The notes beneath the pieces were generated by a model. The model was not told the DNA's origin and ran no database searches. It was given only the letters and a program-made list of their open reading frames with translations. The translations under genes and the position numbers were made by a program. Shown piece after piece: positions 12,150 to 22,514 of a stretch of DNA of 64,000 nt (within the stretch, counting starts at the first letter, position 1; each line of letters starts with the position of its first letter). The DNA lies in assembly GCA_019918135.1 (NCBI GenBank), contig WBZZ01006783.1:25001-89000 (forward strand). The letters are read 5' to 3'. Origin of the DNA: Paulinella micropora (Eukaryota; Cercozoa; Imbricatea; Euglyphida; Paulinellidae).

Positions 12150-12204
12150 GGGCGAGGTAGAAGTGTTAGACAAAATCAATTTATCTAACAATGCTACCTC
12201 GCCC
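12150..12204. repeat. Fold-back stem H3
   Basis: 21 nt arms (12150-12170 and 12184-12204) pair at 19 positions. The stem starts GGGCGAGGTAG and the loop is 13 nt. Confidence 0.75.
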
Positions 12205-12227
12205 GAGTAACGTTGTCATCAGGCGCA

Positions 12228-12283
12228 GAAAATTTGCATTTCCAAGTCGCCAACAATCGCGCCAATTAGAAATACAAATTTTC
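12228..12283. repeat. Fold-back stem H4
   Basis: 15 nt arms, GAAAATTTGCATTTC and GAAATACAAATTTTC, pair with one mismatch across a loop of about 26 nt. Confidence 0.65.
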
Positions 12284-12682
12284 CAACAAGCAACAGTTCA
12301 TCCTCAGAGAACCCAGCTTGGTGTAGCCTTTCATTATTTCCCTGAGTACGATGATTGAAATATTTAAGACAAGAAAAATTGTACTTGTGGGTGCACAATG
12401 GGGAAATCAATGGGAGACAAATGGTTGAGAAAATATTGACAGCAAGGTAGGGATTTTACCACGCGGGACTGGAGTGTGGTCTGGCCCTAACTGTAAACGT
12501 GGTCACCAATCCTTGAGGCATGAGCTACCACGTCGACGGTGCTTTTGTCAGCGCTTCTGATCTTGTTTCAGTGCTGGAGCAGAAGCGATGAAAAAACCAA
12601 AATCACGAACCAAGAAAGAAGGAGCGAGAAGATCCCGTCCGAAGAAGCAAAGAAAAAAATCAGGGTTCGACGTATCTGAATG

Positions 12683-12714
12683 CAGTGAGGTAATTTTGAA
12701 TATTTACCTCACTG
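12683..12714. repeat. Fold-back stem H5
   Basis: CAGTGAGGTAA and TTACCTCACTG form a perfect 11 bp stem with a 10 nt loop. Confidence 0.7.
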
Positions 12715-12803
12715 AATTTAGACCGAGAAAGAAGAAATTATTCCGTAGTACGTTCGATCTCGCGTAAAAACAGCCAATCACGCCACATCATCGTCGTTGT
12801 GCA

Positions 12804-12848
12804 TTGGTAATTGTCTACCGCTGTCTGCAGGTGGTAGATAATTACCAA
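12804..12848. repeat. Fold-back stem H6
   Basis: 16 nt arms TTGGTAATTGTCTACC and GGTAGATAATTACCAA; the single non-Watson-Crick position is a potential G-U pair. The loop is 13 nt. Confidence 0.7.
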
Positions 12849-12946
12849 GGCGCCAGTAACTGAGGAAACAGTCCATCCGCAGAGAACCAAGTTTCGCCGC
12901 CAAGCCAACAGCACTCCTCAAACTCATCACCACTGTCTCAAAGATT

Positions 12947-14603
12947 TCAAATCCTATGAGAGTACCAGTGCAGAGATGCTGGTATCCATGAGATTGAAAA
13001 TATGAAATGAGTGTAGCTACCGCCCAGTTCACACTGAGCGTCTAGGCCTGTTGCATTGTTTCTCGTAATCTCCTCCTTTCTCAGAAACTTGTACTGTGTC
13101 AGATCGAATCCCTCCGAGGCTAGAGATTGGTCAAAAACAGTAACAAGGGCCTCGTATTCCTGCGTTTCGTCGCAAGGAAAAGCCTTCATGCAGGCATTGA
13201 TCGCTTTAAGCTTGCTCAAAAGCGAAGCATCAGAGTCTTTGTCTGAGCTCGTCTTGGCATATAGCATGAGACTTGCCACTCCTCCTTTCTTCCCCTTGAA
13301 GGCATTTATGATGTTTTGTCTGTCCTTCTTCTCCGTGTTTGTGACCACCACCGTAGTTGAGCCCGGGGGTGCAGAAGCTGGTGAGGCAGGAGCTGGTGGG
13401 GTCAAATATGTCGGAGGGTGTGCCTTTGCACCACTCACTTTTGCTTTCATTCTCTCCAGTCTCATCGTCTTCTCGAACTCCTCATTCTCTTTCGCCTTCT
13501 TCTTCTCAGATATCACCAGCTTTTGAGCATGAGTGATAAAGGCCACCAATTCAGAAGCAGATCTGAGAAAATTATATTTCTCCACATATTGGTCAACACC
13601 TGCTTTATTGGCGACCGGTGGTGCGTTACTAAATGATTTAAGGACAGAGTGATCCTTGGTAGGAATCCATCTCTTCCATGCCTACTTATGCAGTAACGCA
13701 CCCATCAACAGTCTGATCTTGGTCAGAACTCTGTCGGTCTTCTCTAACTTATCAATCACAGGATGAGTTTCTCCTGCTGCCTTAATGCTTTTTTCCATCT
13801 CTGCCTTCCCCTCCTCCAAGGCCTTCATTTCCATCGTAAAAAAATGAAATATGCCACTCGAGTTTTTCGAACCCAGATTGGTCTTCATTTGTGTTACATC
13901 GACTGCCTCCTGACCAGTCGCGAGGAATCTGGCCGTTGCTCTTGGGTTTGTGTACTGGAGGTAACCCTCACATCGTGGGCCGTATGAACGTTCCCAAATC
14001 AGGGTTTGAGTGTACACCCCAAAGATAGCATCGAGTAATTCAAGGTGGGTGTGTGTGTCCCCAAACTTGATATGCTGTATCTTCTTTCTCTTTTCTGGAT
14101 CATAGACCAGTTTGCCGAGGAGCTGTGCTGTGTTTGATAATAGGATATAGACATCCTTTTTAGCACGACTTTTCTCTCTTTTTTGATCCTGAGGGATCCA
14201 CACATAGGTATCCTTCTCTCCCCCCATCTGTTATCAAACTCTTCTTTAGTGAGGTCATAGTGGTCTTGCACCCACTGTTGTTCCTCCACTGTGATCTCCT
14301 CTCCATCATTATGAATCAAGTCGATCATTTTCGTCATCCTCCTCCTGTGTAGGCAGGTGGTAAGGGATTGCCATATGCTCCTCCTCTTCCCGTCTCTTCT
14401 TGTTCAAATCCTCCTTCATCTTCGTCTCCTCCATATCTTCCTTCATCATCCCAGCCCTCTTCTACTCCTCCTCCTACTCCTTCATCTCCTCCTCCTCCTC
14501 CTCCTCCTTCATTCAGTCCTCTTCCTCCTCCTCCTGCTTCTTCTTCTTCTCTTCTTTGTTCTGCCTCCGAGAATTCACTCACTTCGGCGGTCTCTGTCGA
14601 CAT
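12947..14603 (-). pseudogene. Broken minus-strand gene, unknown (gag-like?)
   Basis: Read right to left. 14603-14334 encodes an acidic, Gly/Glu-rich N-terminus. An ATGA overlap leads to 14337 onward (TVEEQQWVQDHYDLTKEEFD). A frameshift near 14225 joins GEKDTYVWIPQDQ; that frame runs to 13682, where one in-frame TAG interrupts it, and continues to 12947 (KRWIPTKDHSVLKSF, a charged helix near 13450-13530, and an Ala/Pro stretch). The helical, charged, enzyme-free character would suit a structural Gag protein, but no family was recognised. A separate zinc-knuckle fragment on the plus strand at 17 kb need not belong to it. Confidence 0.5.
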
Positions 14604-15590
14604 GATGTCGTAGTAGTAATTAACAGGAGGACAGTGTCAGCTCCTATGTTTGGTTTTTGTTCGTTTGTGTTCTGTTCCTCCTTCAGTCGATTGACTAGTG
14701 AAGAGAGAAACTAACAGAGAGGGTAGAGTGAGATTCCCTGTCCTCTATGAAACACTGTTTGTATGTTTGTTTTTGTTTGAGAAAAATAGTCTTTGAGACT
14801 TTCTCCGATTTCTTGTTCTCCTTACTCAGATTACTTTCTCCTCCTTCTTTTTTATATTGTATCTAGTATGAGGCACTTGGACCTACACACAGATAGTAAT
14901 AGAGAAGCTAGAAAAGCTCTCCTTGAGAAGTCGACAGTCGGTCGGATAGGTTCTCAGACCTACCTTTAGAAAACGATCAGAGAGTTGCAAAAATACTCTG
15001 ACGTATGTGTGAGATAATGCAGATAAATGCACAAACTAGAAGGGTAGAGTGTTGTGCTCCTGTCCCTATGCTTGTTTGTGTTTTGTGTGTGTTCCTTCAC
15101 TCTTCTGTCCACCTCCTTCTTCTTGGACTCTGTGGGAGAACAGCAAGAACGACAGAGAGTTTGTATCTGATGTCTCCTTGTGAGCACACAGATATGGATT
15201 GGGCTAGAGGGTAGTACGAGACACCTGCTTGAGACCAATCAAATTATTTGCTTTGTGAAAGAGTTATGAGGGAGCTGTATTGGAGTATTTGTTTTCGTCT
15301 GACGTCCCCGTGTGAGACAGGTCAGTGAAAATTCACTCTGTTGCCTGTGTGGCAAAGCAGAAAGAAATCACCCTAGTGATGTGGACTCCAAATGTAATGC
15401 CCCCAACGATAGCTCCTAAAAAGTCGGTAATACAACCAAACACAGTCCTCAAAAGATGAGAATGATGTCTCGTTATATTAGCTTAGTGAAGCCAAAAAGG
15501 AAAACGAAAACAGACCAGGAATAAAATTGCATCATGTCCAATCCGGACAAATAATACTGAAAAACAAGCTGGTGCACCTGTCACCAGGAA
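14604..15590. other. Spacer without recognised gene
   Basis: No supported coding or RNA feature was found. The stretch is pyrimidine-rich on the left (continuing the Ser/Gly codon tract) and ordinary afterwards. It might be untranslated or terminal sequence of the neighbouring retro-like gene, but no repeat pair was detected. Confidence 0.4.
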
Positions 15591-15596
15591 AAGGTA

Positions 15597-15681
15597 CTTT
15601 TTACCGGCTATCCGGGGGGTGATGCCTACAATATATAAATAAGTTTTTACCGGATAACTCGGGGGGTGATGTCCACATTTC
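15597..15681. repeat. Imperfect tandem duplication
   Basis: TTTTTACCGGCTATCCGGGG followed by GGTGATGCC recurs about 48 bp later as TTTTTACCGGATAACTCGGG followed by GGTGATGTCC. It sits just upstream of the coiled-coil gene relic at 15728. Confidence 0.6.
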
Positions 15682-15727
15682 GTGTTTTTGTGGGACCTCA
15701 CTCGTAAATAAAAAACCACTTAATTTA

Positions 15728-16156
15728 ATGTCTATTAACCTTATAGCGGATTTCGTAAAGGGGAAAGAAGAATGGATTGAACAGTTTGAGGATTATAGAT
15801 ATAGTGCGAAAAGATTGAACGAAATGAAGATAAAAGCGATGAAGGAGATTGAGAAAGACGAACAAATTATTGAAGAGATGAAGAAGGAATTGAGAAGAAG
15901 AATGAAAGACTTGGAGCCATTGATGAAGTTTTGATTACGAAGAAGAAGGATCAAGAAGATATTGAATAAGACTTGATGAAAGACAGAAGAAGAAAGAAGA
16001 GATTGAGACAGATTGAAGGCAAGAAGATTGATGAAGCATTGGAAGAAGCAGAATAGAGAACTGATTGATAGTGATAAGATTGAAAAAATTGAATCACTCA
16101 TTGAGAAGGGTGCTACTTTTACGAAAGCCTGTTTAATGATAAAACAAAAAAAATGA
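15728..16156 (+). pseudogene. Coiled-coil protein relic A, paralogue of 38622-39086
   Basis: A low-GC, Lys/Glu-rich gene starts at ATG 15728 (MSINLIADFVKGKEEWIEQF). It shifts frame near 15905 into AIDEVLITKKKDQEDIE, meets an in-frame TAA, then continues DLMKDRRRKKRLRQIE. Further stops follow before a last open stretch, IESLIEKGATFTKACLMIKQ, ending in TGA at 16154-16156. The order of motifs (AIDE-V/I-L, MK-R-rich, LR-I/L-E, I-D/E-x-G-x-T/F-T) matches the gene at 38622-39086 on the other side of the integrated virus. Function unknown. Base composition matches the viral block rather than the host genes. Confidence 0.55.
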
Positions 16157-16228
16157 CTTAAATGAGGGTAGTTCAAATATGAACAGAGTTTACTGGTGAG
16201 GTCGCAAAATAACTGATTTTATATAACA

Positions 16229-16333
16229 ACAATATCTAGTCCCCTTCGCGGGCAATATCTACAATATCTAGTCCCCTTTGCGGGCAATATCTACAATATC
16301 TAGTCCCCTTTGCGGGCAATATCTACAATATCT
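16229..16333. repeat. 32 bp tandem repeat, three copies
   Basis: Units at 16229-16260, 16261-16292 and 16293-16324, plus a 9 bp partial copy. Each contains CTAGTCCCCTTYGCGGGC flanked by CAATATCT. Only one base differs between copies (CGC/TGC), so the array is recent or homogenised. Confidence 0.9.
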
Positions 16334-16521
16334 GAAATATTTAGTAGTGGGAGACTTTAAAAACCCTGCCTCATACAGTATGTGTGATGGTAGGTTTTGT
16401 TTAATGAAGGTGGGTGTCGGTAGCGACGACTGCTAAAGTAATTCTTCCTTCCTTTCTTGATTTCCTCTTGATTTCTCTTTGATTTCTTCTTTGTTTAAAA
16501 ATGGTGATTTGGAACTTAAAG

Positions 16522-16570
16522 ACCCTTTTTCTAGGGGGCATTTTCTTGAAAATAACCCTAGAAAAAGGGT
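16522..16570. repeat. Perfect 15 bp fold-back stem
   Basis: ACCCTTTTTCTAGGG (16522-16536) pairs perfectly with CCCTAGAAAAAGGGT (16556-16570) across a 19 nt loop, upstream of the gag-like fragment. Confidence 0.75.
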
Positions 16571-16682
16571 AGTTATCTTCTGACCAAGCAGCAGTCTATC
16601 ACTCTTACCCAAAGGAACCCAGTGAAGTGAGTGCTTGGCTAGCTAGCTATACAACCTTTTTGAAGAAGCAGGACTCCAAAAG

Positions 16683-17347
16683 TTGATGGGAGTCATTCCT
16701 GAGATCATGAAGACCGATATGATCATGAGGAAGCTCAAACACATGCAACCTTTTAAAAGGTACCATCAAAACACCTGGCAAGCTTTACTTCCTGATCAGA
16801 GACCTAACCTTGAAGAGTTCTTAAAGGTTATTGAGCAACTCGCTCAAGGACATATCTCTCAGGGCAAAGAAGTTCTAAGTCTGATCCTATCACTATCAAT
16901 CTGGTAGGAGCAACTAAGAGCAAAAGGAACTCCAAACTACCTCAGTCAGAAACTAGCACTCAAGGAGGGGAAGAGGAAGGCGTGTGTTGGAACTGCCTCT
17001 CCCCCGACCATAGGATTGCTTTCTGTCTTGTCAAATGTCAATTGACTGACTGTCCTAAGGATGGACACGGCCCTGTAAAGTGTCCTATTAGAAGACGAGC
17101 TAGGGTGTCTGATAAAGGACAGGTAAGAGAGAAGGACAAGGACAGGCAGTCTGAGAAGACAGACAGACAGGACAAGAGAGAGGAGACGAGAAGTAAGAAG
17201 AAGAAGAAGAAAAAGAAGGAGAGCAGCAAGGAGAAAAGAAAGCTGAAAGCATGTGATTTCATTAAGAAGAAGAAGATGATAAGCTTGAATGCTGAGTCCT
17301 CCTCCTCTTCCTCTTCAGAGAGTGACGAAGAAGAAGACCAAGTTTAG
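16683..17347 (+). pseudogene. Gag-like fragment with zinc knuckles
   Basis: 16683-16907 encodes a helical Gag-like segment. After a stop and shift, 16982-17347 encodes CWNCLSPDHRIAFC followed by CQLTDCPKDGHGPVKC: a CxxCxxxHxxxxC knuckle and a second Cys/His cluster, an arrangement typical of BEL/Pao-type retrotransposon Gag. A very basic Lys/Arg tract and a Ser/Glu tail follow. The PLV left repeat starts about 100 bp downstream and no pol gene continues on the far side, so the virus may have landed beside or in an already truncated retroelement. Confidence 0.5.
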
Positions 17348-17449
17348 ATAATATTGAGCCTTCTTCTAAGTCAGACTCAGAGTCAGAAGACGAGGGAGAG
17401 GTGGGGTACATCCATCATATGGCAATCATGATGACGAGAAGCGTTTTTT

Positions 17450-17719
17450 TATCTATTTTTAACATGTCCAACCTGTCCGACCTGTCCGACCTTTTTTTTA
17501 AAAAAAAAATGTTCCCCCCCCCCTTTTTTTTATACCCACTCGGAAAGTTTTTGAAAAAAGGTCGCCAACGTCGGCCAACGTTGGACACCCCCCTTAATAA
17601 AACGAATTTTATTCAATCTCTCACTGGTATTTATGTTAGACGGCCAACGTTTACTTTTCAATCATTAATACCTCGGACAATGTAGTCATTAAGACCTCGG
17701 CCAACGTCGGACACGGCAA
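17450..17719 (+). repeat. PLV left terminal inverted repeat
   Basis: Matches the reverse complement of 37344-37612 over about 270 bp with few differences. The outer end carries stacked CCAACCTGTCCGACCTGTCC motifs, a T/A and poly-C tract, then paired CCAACGTYGG motifs. Similarity stops sharply inside GGACACGGCAAC. Confidence 0.92.
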
Positions 17720-17800
17720 CCAAAGGAAAATTTACGACATTTGAGTATTTTAATTAAAAAAATAAAAATCATAATGAATATATAACATATCTTCTTAACC

Positions 17801-17986
17801 ATGCCACCGAAAAGGATTTACAACACACCCGAGGAAAAAAAGAAAGCACATTCAATTGCTTCTAGCAAGCATGCCAAGAGAAATCCAGAAATATACAGAG
17901 TAGCGAGCAAGTCGTATTATGAAAAGAATAGAGACAAGATACTAGCCATGAAAAAGGAAAAAAAGAGCCAAATTAAAGGAAAATAA
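17801..17986 (+). CDS. Small basic protein, unknown
   Basis: 61 residues, Lys-rich, with repeated NP-E-I-Y and YYEKNRDKIL-type segments. These are common in short basic DNA-virus and phage proteins, sometimes at the N-terminus of HNH-type proteins, but no catalytic residues are present. First gene inside the left repeat, with a TATATAAC-like motif upstream. Confidence 0.55.
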   Translation: MPPKRIYNTPEEKKKAHSIASSKHAKRNPEIYRVASKSYYEKNRDKILAMKKEKKSQIKGK

Positions 17987-18052
17987 AAGAAGTCTCAATG
18001 ATGAATTATATATTAAATATTAAATAATTATATTCTTTATGATATAATCACT

Positions 18053-18562
18053 ATGGAGAAAAAATCGTATTGGGCGTATGATGATTTACAATTGCTCATT
18101 GATTATGAGAAAAACAAATATTTTATGAATTTAATTAACGCGATTAGGTTTGTTGCGCCCGATGGTAAGTGGAATACAAACGATTGGGAAGTCATTGAAT
18201 TATTAGACGAAGGAACAGAAAAATATTGCGTTTGCTCTCACGAAATTGAAAAAAACTTTGTCATTAGACATACAAAAAGCGGTGAAGAAATGGTGATCGG
18301 CTCTGAATGTATTAAGCGATTTAAAAATCGCAAAATGAACGGAGAACTCTCACTGCTAAGCCGTATTCATAAAAATCCAGATATTAAATTCTGTTGCTAC
18401 TGCGAAAGCAAAAGAGCAATTTCAAAAAACATAATTGCTAAATATCCTAACAGAGAAAAGTATTATCATAAATCATGTATGATAAAAACATTAAAATATT
18501 GCGGACTTTGTGGAGCATTCAAGGGATTTGATAAATGTGATTGCTTTAATAAAATGAGATAA
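18053..18562 (+). CDS. Cys-rich zinc-binding viral protein
   Basis: 169 residues. The central motif YCVCSHEI ... GEEMVIGSECIKRF (CxCxH then GSxC) is a metal-binding pattern found in proteins of large DNA viruses and phages. The second half adds CCYCESKR and CGLCGAFKGFDKCDC, suggesting a second zinc site. Starts 4 nt after GATATAATCACT. A role in nucleic-acid binding is inference. The frame is intact. Confidence 0.65.
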   Translation: MEKKSYWAYDDLQLLIDYEKNKYFMNLINAIRFVAPDGKWNTNDWEVIELLDEGTEKYCVCSHEIEKNFVIRHTKSGEEMVIGSECIKRFKNRKMNGELSLLSRIHKNPDIKFCCYCESKRAISKNIIAKYPNREKYYHKSCMIKTLKYCGLCGAFKGFDKCDCFNKMR

Positions 18563-18727
18563 TGTAATTAATAATTTTTTTCCATTATTATTAATAAATT
18601 TTTTCAATTATTATTTCTTTAATTTTTTTCCATTATTAATTATTTAATTTTATATTAAACTTTATATCCTTTATTATATAATCATTAAGGACAACTCAAA
18701 CATTTTATATCTGACCACCAATATAAT

Positions 18728-21164
18728 ATGTCGGCACCCATGTTGGAAAATGAACAATGGTATTGGAAACAAGAAGATGCTTTGCGAGACAAAGCAAACG
18801 ATGTGATACTCGTTAAGTGGGGGAACAAACAATTTACCACTCTGCCATTTCAAGAGGATTTCGTTGAGTTGATTGAAAAAACACCTGACGATCAAAAAGA
18901 ATTCTACGACGTATTGATGGAAGGCAAACCACAGAGAATGTTTACTGATTTGGACGGCGACAACTTGACTATCTCACGAGAGAAGATATAATATATATGA
19001 GCGATGGAATAATCTGATGGAGAATATATTTCAACAAGTTGGTATGAAGTATAATCCCAAAAAAGCCAAATATCTAGATGATTGTAAAGGTGATAAAATC
19101 TCTTCTCATTTCTCATACGACAATGGCTTCGTATTTGAAAACTGCGATAAACAAAAGGAATTCTGGAAATTTGTGGGAGCAGTGATTGAAAAAGATTATC
19201 CAGACCTCTGTTTCACTTTTGAACGAAACGATCAAAAGATTGAATTACGAACAATATTGGATATTTCTGTGTATAACAAGAATAGAGCATTCCGCACTAT
19301 TTATTCTCATAAAGATGGGAGCGATCGTGTATTGCTTCCATTCTCTTATACACCAAAAAATAACACACTGAAACGATTGAATAATGTTGAAATAGATGAT
19401 TACTTAATCATGCGACCCGATGAACATTCATTCTACGATATCAAACTGCCAGAATATACTTCTCTGCGAAGATATCAACATATCACCCTAGCAGAAGTAA
19501 AACAAATAATAATTGATAAAGTGCCCAATGTGGAAATAAAAGAACAAAAACAGCGAATGTTTGTTTTGAAAACAACAGGAGTGAGAAAATGTATCATAAA
19601 TGGTGAAGAAAATCAAAGTGATAATTGTTATGTTGTGTGGAAACGAGATGGTTTATATTTCTACTGCCACGATGCGAGTTGTGGAGGTAAAAATGTGTGA
19701 ATTCATGAATTGTCTCCACCTATTGTGCACGACATCAACACTATCGATGATTTGAGAAGACTTGGTGATGAGTGTAATGCGCCCGACAAATTCGTAGAAT
19801 TGATAGATACTGCCTTGGCTTGGATGAATAAATCGTATTGTTTTGTGAATTTGACCAAACCCACTATAATTGAAGAATATGCTGATTCCAAAGGAAATCC
19901 AGTTTTTCGTTATAAGACTGAAACAGCACTAGAGGCTTTTCTTAAAAATAAAATAATAAGAACTAATCTTTCAAAAGAGGACTGGATAAAATTGGCTAAA
20001 AGTCCTTCCACATTAAATATTGTTGATTTATACAAATTATGGAACACTCATCCACGACGGCGAGAAGTAAATGATGTTATCTTTGATCCGAAGGCTTACT
20101 TTGATAATGACAAAAAAGGGTTTTACAATTTATTCAAGGGATTTGCTATTCCTACTGATACATTAGACGATGTAAAATCTTTTACTCCAGAAGAAGAAAA
20201 AAATGAAGCATTCTTCCAGCATATCTTAAAAAGATGGTGCGGTGGAAATCAAAATATATATAAAAAGGTGCTTGATATGTTTGCTAGCATTTACCAAAAG
20301 CCGTGGGAAAAACTTCATTTATCATTAGTTTTAACGAGCACTGAACGAGCAGGTAAGGGAATTATTCTTGAAATATTCAAAGATATTATAGGTGGGGATT
20401 ATTACTTTCAACCCTCCGATGTGAGAGAAATATTAGGAGACTTCAATGCTCAATTAGCCAGAGCAATCATAGTGTTTATGGACGAAATGGTCTGGGGCGG
20501 GGATAAGGAGAGAGCGGGCACCATTAAGAAACTTGTATCCGAAAATACCCTTACTTTTAAACAAAAATATTTACCAAACTTAACATTAGAAAATATGTTA
20601 TTCTTGGTGCTTGCTTCAAACGAAGAACGGGTAGTGCCAGCAGGAACAACGGAACAACGATGGCTAGTGCTTGAAGTATCCGATGAATTAGCACTTATGA
20701 AAGAGAACGAAAAAAGAAAAGCAATTTCAGATATACGATCTATTGATAGACGACGATTGGCAAAGTTTCTTGCCGAACGAGACCTCAGCGAGTTTAATGA
20801 CCGCGAAACAATATTGACAGACGGGCTACCGCAGCAAAAGGTAAAATCTCTCTCCAAATTAAGGAAATGGTGGTTGGATTGCTTAAAAGATGGTTATATT
20901 TCAAACGGATTTGGAAAAGAAATCGCAAAAGAAGTATATAAATTGTATAAATCAAATATGAATGACCCTCACACTTCACAAACTAGTTTTTGGATAAATA
21001 TGAAAAAATTGATCCCTAACGCAAAAGAAACGAAAAGAATTGTAAATGGCACGAGAGCGAGACATATAGAATTGCAGTCTCTGGAAGAATGCCAGAACAC
21101 ATGGCGAACAATTTATGGTGATCAAGAATGGAGTTTTAATACTGACGACACTGATGAAGAATAA
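18728..21164 (+). pseudogene. PrimPol-like primase joined to SF3 helicase, interrupted
   Basis: The N-terminal part (18728-18991) ends after RMFTDLDGD, the D-x-D metal motif of archaeo-eukaryotic primases. A frameshift near 18990 leads to 19017-19700, with DISVYNKNRAFRTIYSHKDG (the third AEP/UL52-type motif) and a Cys motif FYCHDASCGG. One in-frame TGA (19698-19700) separates this from 19701-21164 in the same frame. That part carries the SF3 helicase: Walker A STERAGKG, Walker B IIVFMDEMVW, motif C FLVLASNE, and the Arg-finger-like TTEQRW. Together this is the usual PLV/virophage primase-helicase that starts and unwinds viral DNA. The two breaks make it non-functional unless read through. No DNA polymerase was found, so host polymerase would be needed. 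Confidence 0.85.
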
Positions 21165-21191
21165 AAATTAAAGTGTGGATTTTTTTTCCTC

Positions 21192-21200
21192 TATTATATA
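21192..21200 (+). promoter_or_regulatory. TATA-like viral promoter motif
   Basis: TATTATATA ends 4 nt before ATG 21205. Similar motifs precede other viral starts: 18041, 30232, 31177, 31791, 32233, 33783, 36122. Confidence 0.5.
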
Positions 21201-21204
21201 GAAC

Positions 21205-21846
21205 ATGAGCACAAAGCAAAATTATTTGGACGAAATCGCCAAATGGACTCATTTAAGTAGTGATATTAAACTACCTACAAGCAAATCACTTAAACCTGAT
21301 ATCGTCGCATTTTACGAAAAATACCGACCCGAACAAAATCAACAGAGTGATAATGTTGAAGTTGTATTGCCTTCTTCCGATACGATGAAAAAATTCTTTG
21401 AACCAGAAGAATTTACACCTTTTAAAGAAAGTGATTTGAAGGAGACTGGTATCACCGAAATCAAAACGAATGTGGGAGAAGAACTGGCGAAAAAAGAATT
21501 ATCAGTTCTAGAAGCATCCACACCGCCAAATGAGAAGAAAACGCCAATTAAAGCAAAGCGGAATCCGCCCGAGAGCGGGTATAGTTGCTATGAAATAATA
21601 ACGGCACATTTGAAAGTATCAAAAGACCCGTTTAACTTCTTGTATATGAAAGTGGAAGACCGCACCATAATGCAGGAGGATATGAAGAAATGGCACGAGA
21701 GTAGATACGCACACATACCACCAGACCAACGCCCTATTCTTAAATATGGTAAGTTAGATTATAAGACGTTTTTCCGCGATGTCTTATCTCAACACGAGGG
21801 CAAACTCACGACACTAAAAGATATGTATGACAGGTTTCATGTGTAA
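21205..21846 (+). CDS. Unknown viral protein, 213 aa
   Basis: Hydrophilic, Lys/Glu-rich, no recognised domain. The N-terminus (YLDEIAKWTHLSSDIKLPTS) is helical and a Pro/Lys linker lies near residue 115. Intact frame, directly downstream of the helicase and convergent with the minus-strand gene ending at 21837; the two stops overlap by about 10 bp. Confidence 0.6.
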   Translation: MSTKQNYLDEIAKWTHLSSDIKLPTSKSLKPDIVAFYEKYRPEQNQQSDNVEVVLPSSDTMKKFFEPEEFTPFKESDLKETGITEIKTNVGEELAKKELSVLEASTPPNEKKTPIKAKRNPPESGYSCYEIITAHLKVSKDPFNFLYMKVEDRTIMQEDMKKWHESRYAHIPPDQRPILKYGKLDYKTFFRDVLSQHEGKLTTLKDMYDRFHV

Positions 21847-22466
21847 GCGGCGGTTAGTGCTATGTCTCTCATCACATCAATATTAAAATATGATGGTTTA
21901 AAAGATACATAATCCGCAGATGCCGTTTTATAATATACTTCCAATGTTATTGGAGCATCTGTCGCATATGCCAATGAAATCTCATTAGTCGTATTTCCAG
22001 AAATTCGTATTATTGTATTATTGGTGGTATCCGCGGGATTTGGACAAGTCATTAACCATATCATTTTCATTTGGACTCCGTATCTTTGAATTAGCCATAT
22101 ACAATCAAAAGACTTATACTCAATGGCGGTTGTATAATTTAGCACTTCGCTGTAAAAGTCATCAACATTTGTTCCGTCCGTTTTATGAAACCAGAACTGA
22201 AAAGTTCCTATTCCAGTCGGGGCGGGCAAATTCAAAAACCCGCGAAAACTAACTTTAATGAAATAACCATATCCTAAATTAGATATTGTTTTGCTACCAT
22301 AACCGCCCGTGCAAAGAGTAGTGAATGTGGAACTTTGCATCCACGACCTAAGATCAAGACCAACATACTCATTTTGAATATTTCTTGTTAATGTAGGAGT
22401 AGCAGTAACGGCAATAGTTTTAGTATCTATTGACTGCTGTTCTTGCGATCGGCCGAATATATTCAT
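21837..22466 (-). CDS. Putative capsid-associated or adhesin protein, 209 aa
   Basis: Begins MNIFGRS, nearly the same start (MNLFGQS) as the larger minus-strand gene at 34873-36112. The remainder is beta-rich (GYFIKVSFRGFLNLP, PITLEVYYKTA) with no enzyme motif. It is divergent from the fibre gene (ATG 22515), with 48 bp between them. A minor virion protein bound to the capsid through the shared N-terminal peptide is plausible but inferred. Confidence 0.55.
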   Translation of the reverse strand: MNIFGRSQEQQSIDTKTIAVTATPTLTRNIQNEYVGLDLRSWMQSSTFTTLCTGGYGSKTISNLGYGYFIKVSFRGFLNLPAPTGIGTFQFWFHKTDGTNVDDFYSEVLNYTTAIEYKSFDCIWLIQRYGVQMKMIWLMTCPNPADTTNNTIIRISGNTTNEISLAYATDAPITLEVYYKTASADYVSFKPSYFNIDVMRDIALTAAYT

Positions 22467-22514
22467 ATTTTTTTAAACTATATATTCTACGATATAAAAT
22501 AATTCTATTAAATT

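Larger units (their letters stand above)
11524..12946. other. Non-coding region with six fold-back stems
   Basis: No gene was recognised. Its main content is a run of stem-forming inverted repeats at 11823-11845, 12034-12108, 12150-12204, 12228-12283, 12683-12714 and 12804-12848. A G-rich/GGGA tract lies at about 11659-11683. The boxes near 12297-12325 and 12866-12895 resemble each other (ATCC(T/G)CAGAGAACC), so part of the region may be an old duplication. Confidence 0.5.

Noticed and set aside
16229-16333. Possible CRISPR array from the 32 bp repeat
   Set aside because: Units are adjacent with no spacers, and the context is eukaryotic.
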